64,000 bases of DNA from Streptomyces sp. A012304 (GTDB lineage: Bacteria > Actinomycetota > Actinomycetes > Streptomycetales > Streptomycetaceae), in assembly GCF_026008495.1 (NCBI RefSeq), contig NZ_BQUN01000228.1, forward strand, positions 193,492 through 257,491, given 5' to 3'. The notes under the pieces were generated by a model. It did no database searches. It saw only the letters and a program-made list of their open reading frames with translations, and was not told the DNA's origin. Shown here piece by piece: positions 54,496-62,026 of this stretch. Position 1 is the stretch's first letter. Each line of letters opens with the position of its first letter. A program made the translations under genes and the position numbers.

Positions 54496-55904
54496 GCGAC
54501 GAGCCGCTCTCGCACGCCCAGGGAGGACCCGGACGGCACGTCGTCGTGGTCGGCGGCGGGCTCGCCGGAGTCACCGCCGCCCTCGCGCTCGCCGACGCGG
54601 GCGTGCGCGTCACCCTGCTCGAAGGCCGTCCCCGGCTGGGCGGCCTGGCCTTCTCCTTCCGGCGCGACGGCCTCACCGTCGACAACGGACAGCACGTCTA
54701 CCTGCGCTGCTGCACCGCCTACCGCTGGTTCCTCGACCGGATCGAGGGCGCCACGCTGGCACCACTGCAGGACCGTCTCGACGTGCCCGTCGTCGACGTC
54801 GCCAAGCCCGAGGGACGGCGGCTCGGCAGACTGCGGCGCGACGCGCTGCCCGTCCCCCTCCACCTGGGGCGCAGCCTCGCCACCTATCCGCATCTCTCGC
54901 TCGCCGAACGCGCCGGGGTGGGCCGGGCCGCGCTCGCGCTCAAGGGGCTCGACCTCGCCGATCCGGGCCTGGACGCGCAGGACTTCGGCAGCTGGCTGAC
55001 CGCGCACGGCCAGTCGCCGCGGGCCGTCGAGGCCCTGTGGGACCTGGTCGGGGTCGCCACCCTCAACGCCGTCGCGGGCGACGCCTCCCTGGGGCTCGCC
55101 GCGATGGTCTTCAAGACCGGTCTGCTGTCCGACCCGGGCGCCGCCGACATCGGCTGGGCGCGGGTCCCGCTCGGCGAACTGCACGACCGGCTGGCCCGCG
55201 AGGCGCTCGACTCGGCAGGCGTGCGCACCGAGCTGCGTACCCGCGTCACCTCCCTCTCCACGGGGGCCGACGGCGGCTGGACCGTCCGCCTTCCCGACGG
55301 GACGCTGACCGCCGACGCGGTCGTCCTCGCCGTACCGCAGCGCGAGGCGCACGGCCTGCTGCCCGAGGGGGCCCTGGACGCGCCCGAGCGGCTGCTGGAG
55401 ATCGGCACCGCCCCGATCCTCAACGTGCACGTCGTCTACGACCGCAAGGTCCTCGACGTGCCCTTCCTCGCCGCGCTCGGCACCCCGGTGCAGTGGGTCT
55501 TCGACCGCACCGAGGCCTCCGGGCTGCGCACCGGCCAGTACCTCGCGTTGTCGCAGTCGGCCGCGCGGGACGAGATCGACCGGCCCGTGGCCGACCTGCG
55601 CGAGCGCTACCTGCCCGAACTGCGGCGGCTGCTGCCGGGCACGCGCGGCGCGCGGGTGAAGGACTTCTTCGTGACCCGGGAGCGCACCGCGACGTTCGCT
55701 CCCGCCCCCGGCGTCGGGCGTCTGCGGCCCGGCGCCCGCACCAAGGCACCCGGCCTGTACCTGGCCGGAGCGTGGACCGCCACCGGGTGGCCCGCGACCA
55801 TGGAGAGTGCGGTCCGCAGCGGTGTGAGCGCGGCGGACGCCGCGCTCGGCGCCCTCGGCCGGCCCCGCCCCCGCCGCCTCTTCGCCTTCGAGGAGGCGGC
55901 CTGA
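54492..55904 (+). CDS. hpnE: Hydroxysqualene dehydroxylase HpnE (HopC)
   Basis: 470 residues, FAD-dependent amine-oxidase-like. HVVVVGGGLAGVTAALALADAGVRVTLLEGRPRLGG is the FAD motif; VDNGQHVYLRCC is the HpnE/CrtI-like signature with two Cys; the C-terminal GLYLAGAWTATGWPATMESAVRSG closes the FAD fold. It reduces hydroxysqualene to squalene. GAGGGAGCACG before the ATG at 54492. It is the final step of the HpnCDE route here. Confidence 0.92.
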   Translation: MSDEPLSHAQGGPGRHVVVVGGGLAGVTAALALADAGVRVTLLEGRPRLGGLAFSFRRDGLTVDNGQHVYLRCCTAYRWFLDRIEGATLAPLQDRLDVPVVDVAKPEGRRLGRLRRDALPVPLHLGRSLATYPHLSLAERAGVGRAALALKGLDLADPGLDAQDFGSWLTAHGQSPRAVEALWDLVGVATLNAVAGDASLGLAAMVFKTGLLSDPGAADIGWARVPLGELHDRLAREALDSAGVRTELRTRVTSLSTGADGGWTVRLPDGTLTADAVVLAVPQREAHGLLPEGALDAPERLLEIGTAPILNVHVVYDRKVLDVPFLAALGTPVQWVFDRTEASGLRTGQYLALSQSAARDEIDRPVADLRERYLPELRRLLPGTRGARVKDFFVTRERTATFAPAPGVGRLRPGARTKAPGLYLAGAWTATGWPATMESAVRSGVSAADAALGALGRPRPRRLFAFEEAA

Positions 55905-55969
55905 TGATCGGTCAGCACGGCTCGGCACATCCCCGCACCCCCTCCGGTACCGCAACAAGAGGAGAAACT

Positions 55970-57040
55970 GTGCCCACTGTGCCCCCGGCCTCGCCCGCCG
56001 CCCGGCCCGCGGTGGACGTGACCGCGTTGCTGGAGCGCGGCCGGACCCTGGCCACGCCGGTGCTGCGGGCGGCCGTCGACCGCCTGGCACCCCCCATGGA
56101 CACGGTCGCCGCCTACCACTTCGGCTGGATCGACGCCCAGGGCAACCCGACCGACGGCGACGGCGGCAAGGCCGTGCGCCCCGCGCTCGCGGTGCTCTCC
56201 GCGGAGGTCACCGGCGCCGCGCCCGAGGTCGGCGTCCCCGGCGCGGTCGCCGTCGAGCTGGTCCACAACTTCTCGCTCCTGCACGACGACCTGATGGACG
56301 GCGACGAGCAGCGCCGCCACCGCGACACCGTGTGGAAGGTGCACGGACCCGCCCAGGCCATCCTGGTCGGTGACGCCCTGTTCGCCCTGGCCAACGAGGT
56401 CCTGCTGGAGCTCGGCACCGTCGAGGCCGGCCGCGCCACCCGCCGGCTGACCACCGCCTCCCGCGCCCTGATCGACGGCCAGGCGCAGGACATCTCCTAC
56501 GAGCACCGCGACCGGGTCAGCGTCGAGGAGTGCCTGGAGATGGAGGGCAACAAGACCGGCGCCCTGCTGGCCTGCGCCAGCTCCATCGGCGCCGTGCTCG
56601 GCGGCGCGGACGAGCGCACCGCCGACACCCTGGAGAGGTACGGCTACCACCTCGGCCTGGCCTTCCAGGCCGTCGACGACCTGCTCGGCATCTGGGGCGA
56701 CCCGGTCTCCACCGGCAAGCAGACCTGGAGCGACCTGCGCCAGCGCAAGAAGTCCCTGCCGGTCGTCGCCGCGCTCGCGGCCGGCGGCCCCGCCTCCGAG
56801 CAACTCGGCGAGATGCTCGCCGCCGACGCCAAGAGCAGCGACTTCGAGAACTTCTCCGAGGAGGAGTTCGCGGCCCGCGCCGCCCTCATCGAGGAGGCGG
56901 GCGGCCGTGAGTGGACCGCCGAGGAGGCACGCCGTCAGCACACCATCGCCATCGAAGCGCTGAACGCCGTTGACATGCCCGCCCCGGTGCGGGACCGGTT
57001 CGCGGCGCTCGCCGACTTCGTCGTCGTACGAAAGAGATGA
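55970..57040 (+). CDS. Polyprenyl diphosphate synthase (likely farnesyl diphosphate synthase)
   Basis: 356 residues, trans-isoprenyl-diphosphate synthase. First Asp motif LVHNFSLLHDDLMDGDEQRRH, second FQAVDDLLGIWGDP; KAVRPALAVLSAE with the basic patch, and GNKTGALLACA in between. The residues before FARM are Ser, Leu and Leu, bulky enough to point to a C15 or C20 product, and in this operon an FPP product is required for squalene. GTG at 55970 (AGGAG then AAACT upstream) is preferred; an in-frame ATG at 55904, also with AGGAGG, would add 22 residues. The downstream 120-bp gap (57041-57160) contains no clear hairpin. Confidence 0.9.
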   Translation: MPTVPPASPAARPAVDVTALLERGRTLATPVLRAAVDRLAPPMDTVAAYHFGWIDAQGNPTDGDGGKAVRPALAVLSAEVTGAAPEVGVPGAVAVELVHNFSLLHDDLMDGDEQRRHRDTVWKVHGPAQAILVGDALFALANEVLLELGTVEAGRATRRLTTASRALIDGQAQDISYEHRDRVSVEECLEMEGNKTGALLACASSIGAVLGGADERTADTLERYGYHLGLAFQAVDDLLGIWGDPVSTGKQTWSDLRQRKKSLPVVAALAAGGPASEQLGEMLAADAKSSDFENFSEEEFAARAALIEEAGGREWTAEEARRQHTIAIEALNAVDMPAPVRDRFAALADFVVVRKR

Positions 57041-57160
57041 TCACTATCGGTCGAATAGCCCTCGCGTAGTCGCCGGCCGGTGCCCGCGAGAAGAGACGCA
57101 CCGGCCGACGGCGGACCCACAGCAGACGCAACGAGATGCACACTGCACGAAGGGGAAGCC

Positions 57161-59167
57161 ATGACAGCGACGACCGACGGAAGCACCGGGGCCCTGCCGC
57201 CCCGCGCTGCCTCGGCCAGCGAAACCGACATCGACACCCCCGTGGCGGCCGGGGCACGACAGGCCGCCGAGCACGCGGTACGGCGCGCCACCGACTTCCT
57301 GCTGGCCCGGCAGGACGCCGAGGGCTGGTGGAAGGGCGACCTCGAGACGAACGTCACGATGGACGCCGAGGACCTGCTGCTCCGCCAGTTCCTGGGCATC
57401 CGCGACGAGCCGACGACCCGGGCCGCCGCCCTCTTCATCAGAGGCGAGCAGCGCGAGGACGGCACCTGGGCCACCTTCCACGGCGGCCCCGGTGAACTCT
57501 CCACCACCATCGAGGCGTACGTCGCCCTGAGGCTCGCCGGTGACGCGCCCGACGCGCCGCACATGGCGAAGGCCTCCGCCTGGATCCGAGAGCGGGGCGG
57601 CATCGCCGCCTCCCGGGTCTTCACCCGGATCTGGCTGGCCCTGTTCGGCTGGTGGAAGTGGGAGGACCTGCCCGAGCTCCCCCCGGAACTCCTGTACTTC
57701 CCCAAGTGGTTTCCGCTCAGCATCTACAGCTTCGGCTGCTGGGCCCGGCAGACGATCGTCCCGCTCACCGTCGTCTCCGCGAAGCGGCCGGTGCGTCCCG
57801 CGCCGTTCCCGCTCGACGAGCTGCACACCGACCCCGCCCGGCCCAACCCGCCGCAGCCCCTCGCGCCGGTGACCACGTGGGACGGCGTGTTCCAGCGCCT
57901 GGACAAGGTCGTACGCGGCTACCGCTCGGTCGCGGTGCGCAGACTGCGTGCGGCCGCCATGAACTCCGCCGCGCGCTGGATCGTCGAGCGACAGGAGAAC
58001 GACGGCTGCTGGGGCGGCATCCAGCCGCCGGCCGTGTACTCCGTCATCGCCCTGCACCTGCTGGGCTACGACCTCGAGCACCCGGTGATGCGGGCGGGCC
58101 TTGAGTCCCTCGACCGGTACGCGGTGTGGCGCGAGGACGGGGCCCGGATGATCGAGGCCTGCCAGTCGCCGGTGTGGGACACCTGCCTGGCCACGATCGC
58201 GCTGGCCGACGCCGGGGTGCCCGCCGACCACCCCCAACTGGTCAGGGCGGCCGACTGGATGCTCGGCGAGCAGATCGTGCGGCCCGGCGACTGGTCCGTA
58301 CGCCGTCCCCATCTCCCGCCCGGCGGCTGGGCGTTCGAGTTCCACAACGACAACTACCCCGACATCGACGACACCGCCGAGGTGGTCCTCGCGCTGCGCC
58401 GGGTCGCCCACCCCGACCCCGAGCGGGTGGAGAAGGCCATCGGGCGCGGGGTGCGCTGGAACCTCGGCATGCAGTCGCGCAACGGGGCCTGGGGTGCCTT
58501 CGACGTCGACAACACCAGCCCGTTCCCCGACCGGCTGCCGTTCTGCGACTTCGGGGAGGTCATCGACCCGCCGTCCGCGGACGTCACCGCGCACGTCGTG
58601 GAGATGCTCGCCGTCGAGGGCCTCGCGCACGACCCGCGCACCCGGCGCGGCATCGAGTGGCTGCTGGCCGAACAGGAACCGGACGGCTCGTGGTTCGGAC
58701 GCTGGGGCGTCAACTACGTCTACGGCACCGGATCCGTGCTGCCCGCCCTGGCCGCCGCCGGGATCCCCGCCTCCCACCCGGCGATCCGGCGGGCGGTGGC
58801 CTGGCTGGAGCGGGTGCAGAACGACGACGGCGGCTGGGGCGAGGACCTGCGCTCCTACCACGACCCCGGCCGGTGGAGCGGCCGGGGCGCCTCGACCGCC
58901 TCGCAGACGGCCTGGGCGCTGATGGCCCTGCTGGCGGCCGGGGAGAAGGAGTCGAAGGCCGTCGAGCGGGGTGTCGCCTGGCTGGCGCGGACCCAGCGGG
59001 AGGACGGCTCCTGGGACGAGCCGCACTTCACCGGCACCGGCTTCCCCTGGGACTTCTCCATCAACTACCACCTCTACCGGCAGGTGTTCCCGCTCACCGC
59101 CCTCGGCCGGTACCTGCACGGAGAGCCGTTCGCCGACCGGGCTCCCGCCGGGGCCGGGGCCGGCTGA
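57161..59167 (+). CDS. shc: Squalene-hopene cyclase
   Basis: 668 residues. The protonating Asp motif is DIDDTAE, at about residues 403-409, within EFHNDNYPDIDDTAEVVLAL. At least six QW repeats are visible (EGWWKGD, DGTWATF, DGCWGG, GAWGAFDV, DGSWFGRWG, DGGWGED, DGSWDEP). It cyclises squalene to hopene/hopanol in the membrane; length is typical of bacterial SHC. The ATG at 57161 has AAGGGGAAGCC ahead. Then TGATG overlap with hpnG. Confidence 0.95.
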   Translation: MTATTDGSTGALPPRAASASETDIDTPVAAGARQAAEHAVRRATDFLLARQDAEGWWKGDLETNVTMDAEDLLLRQFLGIRDEPTTRAAALFIRGEQREDGTWATFHGGPGELSTTIEAYVALRLAGDAPDAPHMAKASAWIRERGGIAASRVFTRIWLALFGWWKWEDLPELPPELLYFPKWFPLSIYSFGCWARQTIVPLTVVSAKRPVRPAPFPLDELHTDPARPNPPQPLAPVTTWDGVFQRLDKVVRGYRSVAVRRLRAAAMNSAARWIVERQENDGCWGGIQPPAVYSVIALHLLGYDLEHPVMRAGLESLDRYAVWREDGARMIEACQSPVWDTCLATIALADAGVPADHPQLVRAADWMLGEQIVRPGDWSVRRPHLPPGGWAFEFHNDNYPDIDDTAEVVLALRRVAHPDPERVEKAIGRGVRWNLGMQSRNGAWGAFDVDNTSPFPDRLPFCDFGEVIDPPSADVTAHVVEMLAVEGLAHDPRTRRGIEWLLAEQEPDGSWFGRWGVNYVYGTGSVLPALAAAGIPASHPAIRRAVAWLERVQNDDGGWGEDLRSYHDPGRWSGRGASTASQTAWALMALLAAGEKESKAVERGVAWLARTQREDGSWDEPHFTGTGFPWDFSINYHLYRQVFPLTALGRYLHGEPFADRAPAGAGAG

Positions 59168-59808
59168 TGGGCGTCCAGCCCGCCCCCGCCCCGCTGCTGA
59201 TCGCCTGCGCGCTCGGCATCGAGCACCTCGCCCTGCGCCTGGGCGACCGCGGCGGGGCCGGCGGGCCGGTCACCTTCCTGCGCACCGGCATGGGACCGAA
59301 GGCGGCCGAGCGTTCCCTCGGCCGGGCGCTGGCCGATCCGGCGCTCGGCGGGTCCGCCGTGCTCGCGACCGGCTTCTGCGCCGGGCTCGCCCCCGGTATG
59401 CACCCCGGCGACCTGGTCGTCGCCGAGGAGACCCGCGACCCGCGCGGCGCCGTGGCGTGCGTCGACACCGAACTGCTCGTCAAGGAACTCGTGCGCATCC
59501 TGCCCGGGCGCACCGTCCACACCGGGCCGCTCACCGGCTCCGACCACGTCGTGCGCGGCCCGGAGCGGTCCGAGCTGCGCGCGACGGGTGCGATCGCCGT
59601 CGACATGGAGTCGGCCGCCACGCTCCTGAGCGCCGTGCGCGCGGCACCGCGCCCGGTTGCGGCCGTCCGGGTGGTCGTGGACGCTCCTGAACATGAACTC
59701 GTCCGGATCGGCACGGTGCGCGGTGGAATATCGGCTTTCCGCGTCCTTCGTTCCGTCCTTCCTGCATTCTTCGAATGGCACCGCAATGTACTGCTCCCCC
59801 GGAGGTGA
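59167..59808 (+). CDS. hpnG: HpnG-type nucleoside phosphorylase (adenosylhopane nucleosidase)
   Basis: 213 residues of the PNP/UDP family: GIEHLALRLGD, TGMGPKAAERSLGRAL, ATGFCAGLAPGMHPGDLVVAEET, and the ribose-binding Glu in AIAVDMESAATLLSA. In hopanoid pathways it removes adenine from adenosylhopane made by HpnH, on the way to ribosylhopane and bacteriohopanetetrol. ATG overlaps the shc stop by one base (TGATG). Confidence 0.9.
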   Translation: MGVQPAPAPLLIACALGIEHLALRLGDRGGAGGPVTFLRTGMGPKAAERSLGRALADPALGGSAVLATGFCAGLAPGMHPGDLVVAEETRDPRGAVACVDTELLVKELVRILPGRTVHTGPLTGSDHVVRGPERSELRATGAIAVDMESAATLLSAVRAAPRPVAAVRVVVDAPEHELVRIGTVRGGISAFRVLRSVLPAFFEWHRNVLLPRR

Positions 59809-59813
59809 GCGAG

Positions 59814-60836
59814 ATGGCCATGCCGCTGCGCCAGTCCATCAAGGTCGCTACATACTTGGCTGAACAGAAGCTCCGCAAGCGGGACAAGTTCCCGCTCATC
59901 GTCGAGCTGGAACCCCTCTTCGCCTGCAACCTCAAGTGCGAGGGCTGCGGCAAGATCCAGCACCCGGCGGGAGTGCTCAAGCAGCGCATGCCGGTCGCCC
60001 AGGCGGTGGGGGCGGTGCTCGAATCCGGTGCGCCCATGGTGTCGATCGCGGGCGGCGAACCGCTGATGCACCCGCAGATCGACGAGATCGTGCGCCAGTT
60101 GGTGGCAAAGCGGAAGTACGTCTTCCTCTGCACCAACGCCATGCTGCTGCGCAAGAAGATGGACAGGTTCCGGCCCTCTCCGTACTTCGCGTTCGCCGTG
60201 CACATCGACGGGCTGCGCGAACGGCACGACGAGTCGGTGGCGAAGGAAGGCGTGTTCGACGAGGCCGTGGAGGCGATCAAGGAGGCCAAGCGGCGCGGCT
60301 TCCGGGTCACCACCAACTCGACCTTCTTCAACACCGACACCCCGCAGACCGTCGTCGAGGTGCTCGACTTCCTCAACGACGACCTCCAGGTCGACGAGAT
60401 GATGATCTCGCCCGCCTACGCCTACGAGAAGGCCCCCGACCAGGAGCACTTCCTCGGCGTGGAGCAGACCCGCGAGCTGTTCAAGAAGGCCTTCGCCGGC
60501 GGCAACCGGCGCCGCTGGCGCCTCAACCACTCACCGCTCTTCCTGGACTTCCTCGAGGGCAAGGTCGACTTCCCGTGCACCGCGTGGGCGATCCCGAACT
60601 ACTCGCTCTTCGGCTGGCAGCGCCCCTGCTACCTGATGAGCGACGGCTACGTGCCGACGTACCGGGAACTCATCGAGGACACCGACTGGGACAAGTACGG
60701 CCGCGGCAAGGACCCGCGCTGCGCCAACTGCATGGCGCACTGCGGCTACGAGCCGACCGCCGTCCTGGCCACCATGGGCTCGCTGAAGGAGTCGCTGCGC
60801 GCCATGCGCGAGACGGTCTCCGGGAACCGGGAGTGA
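59814..60836 (+). CDS. hpnH: HpnH, adenosyl-hopane transferase (radical SAM)
   Basis: 340 residues. The 4Fe-4S motif is FACNLKCEGCGK (CxxxCxxC) near residue 43; SIAGGEPLMHPQIDEIV follows as the GGEP motif of radical SAM. The C-terminal Cys cluster DPRCANCMAHCGYEP is typical of HpnH. It links 5'-deoxyadenosine to hopene (diploptene). ATG at 59814 with GGAGGTGAGCGAG, an excellent start. 5 bp after hpnG. Confidence 0.94.
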   Translation: MAMPLRQSIKVATYLAEQKLRKRDKFPLIVELEPLFACNLKCEGCGKIQHPAGVLKQRMPVAQAVGAVLESGAPMVSIAGGEPLMHPQIDEIVRQLVAKRKYVFLCTNAMLLRKKMDRFRPSPYFAFAVHIDGLRERHDESVAKEGVFDEAVEAIKEAKRRGFRVTTNSTFFNTDTPQTVVEVLDFLNDDLQVDEMMISPAYAYEKAPDQEHFLGVEQTRELFKKAFAGGNRRRWRLNHSPLFLDFLEGKVDFPCTAWAIPNYSLFGWQRPCYLMSDGYVPTYRELIEDTDWDKYGRGKDPRCANCMAHCGYEPTAVLATMGSLKESLRAMRETVSGNRE

Positions 60837-60840
60837 GCCC

Positions 60841-61998
60841 ATGACCGCCGTCTCCCTGGGCGCTCCCGAGGTCCCCCCGCGGCCGATCGCCGAGCGGCGC
60901 GCGTCACGGCGCGTCCAGGTCGGGTCGGTCGCGGTCGGGGGCGGGGCCCCGGTGTCGGTGCAGTCGATGACCACGACCCGTACGTCGGACGTCGGCGCCA
61001 CCCTCCAGCAGATCGCGGAACTCACCGCGTCCGGCTGTCAGATCGTCCGGGTCGCCTGCCCCACGCAGGACGACGCGGACGCCCTCGCGACCATCGCCCG
61101 CAAGTCGCAGATCCCGGTGATCGCGGACATCCATTTCCAGCCCAAGTACGTGTTCGCGGCGATCGAGGCGGGCTGTGCGGCCGTCCGCGTCAACCCCGGC
61201 AACATCAAGCAGTTCGACGACAAGGTGAAGGAGATCGCGCGGGCCGCGAAGGACCACGGCACCCCGATCCGGATCGGGGTCAACGCCGGGTCGCTGGACC
61301 GGCGGCTGCTGAAGAAGTACGGCAGGGCGACGCCCGAGGCGCTCGTGGAGAGCGCGCTGTGGGAGGCGTCGCTGTTCGAGGAGCACGGCTTCCAGGACAT
61401 CAAGATCTCCGTCAAGCACAACGACCCGGTCGTGATGGTCGAGGCCTACCGGCAGCTCGCCGCCCAGTGCGACTACCCGCTGCACCTCGGGGTGACCGAG
61501 GCCGGGCCGGCGTTCCAGGGCACGATCAAGTCGGCGGTGGCCTTCGGCGCGCTGCTGTCCCAGGGCATCGGCGACACCATCCGGGTGTCTCTGTCGGCGC
61601 CTCCGGCCGAGGAGGTCAAGGTCGGCATCCAGATCCTCCAGGCCCTGGGCCTGAGGCAGCGGCGGCTGGAGATCGTCTCCTGCCCCTCCTGCGGCCGCGC
61701 CCAGGTCGACGTCTACAAGCTGGCCGACGAGGTGACGGCCGGACTGGAGGGCATGGAGGTGCCGTTGCGCGTCGCGGTCATGGGGTGCGTGGTCAACGGC
61801 CCCGGCGAGGCGCGGGAGGCGGACCTGGGAGTCGCCTCCGGCAACGGCAAGGGGCAGATCTTCGTGAAGGGCGAGGTCGTCAAGACCGTGCCCGAGTCGA
61901 AGATCGTCGAGACCTTGATCGAGGAGGCGATGAAGATCGCCGAGCAGATGGAGCAGGACGGCGTCGCGGCGGGGGAGCCGGCCGTCACCGTGAGTTGA
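60841..61998 (+). CDS. ispG: (E)-4-hydroxy-3-methylbut-2-enyl-diphosphate synthase (IspG/GcpE)
   Basis: 385 residues. SVQSMTTTRTSDVGATLQQIAEL, PVIADIHFQPKYVFAA, VRVNPGNIKQFDDKVKEIA and IRIGVNAGSLDRRLLKKYG are IspG blocks; the iron-sulfur Cys are in SCPSCGRAQVDVY and VMGCVVNGPGEAREADLG. It makes HMBPP in the MEP pathway. As an additional copy in the hopanoid operon it should raise precursor supply; a second housekeeping copy elsewhere in the genome is expected but not visible here. 4 bp after hpnH. Confidence 0.94.
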   Translation: MTAVSLGAPEVPPRPIAERRASRRVQVGSVAVGGGAPVSVQSMTTTRTSDVGATLQQIAELTASGCQIVRVACPTQDDADALATIARKSQIPVIADIHFQPKYVFAAIEAGCAAVRVNPGNIKQFDDKVKEIARAAKDHGTPIRIGVNAGSLDRRLLKKYGRATPEALVESALWEASLFEEHGFQDIKISVKHNDPVVMVEAYRQLAAQCDYPLHLGVTEAGPAFQGTIKSAVAFGALLSQGIGDTIRVSLSAPPAEEVKVGIQILQALGLRQRRLEIVSCPSCGRAQVDVYKLADEVTAGLEGMEVPLRVAVMGCVVNGPGEAREADLGVASGNGKGQIFVKGEVVKTVPESKIVETLIEEAMKIAEQMEQDGVAAGEPAVTVS

Positions 61999-62026
61999 GC
62001 AGCACGGACCGAGAGGGGGCCCGAGC

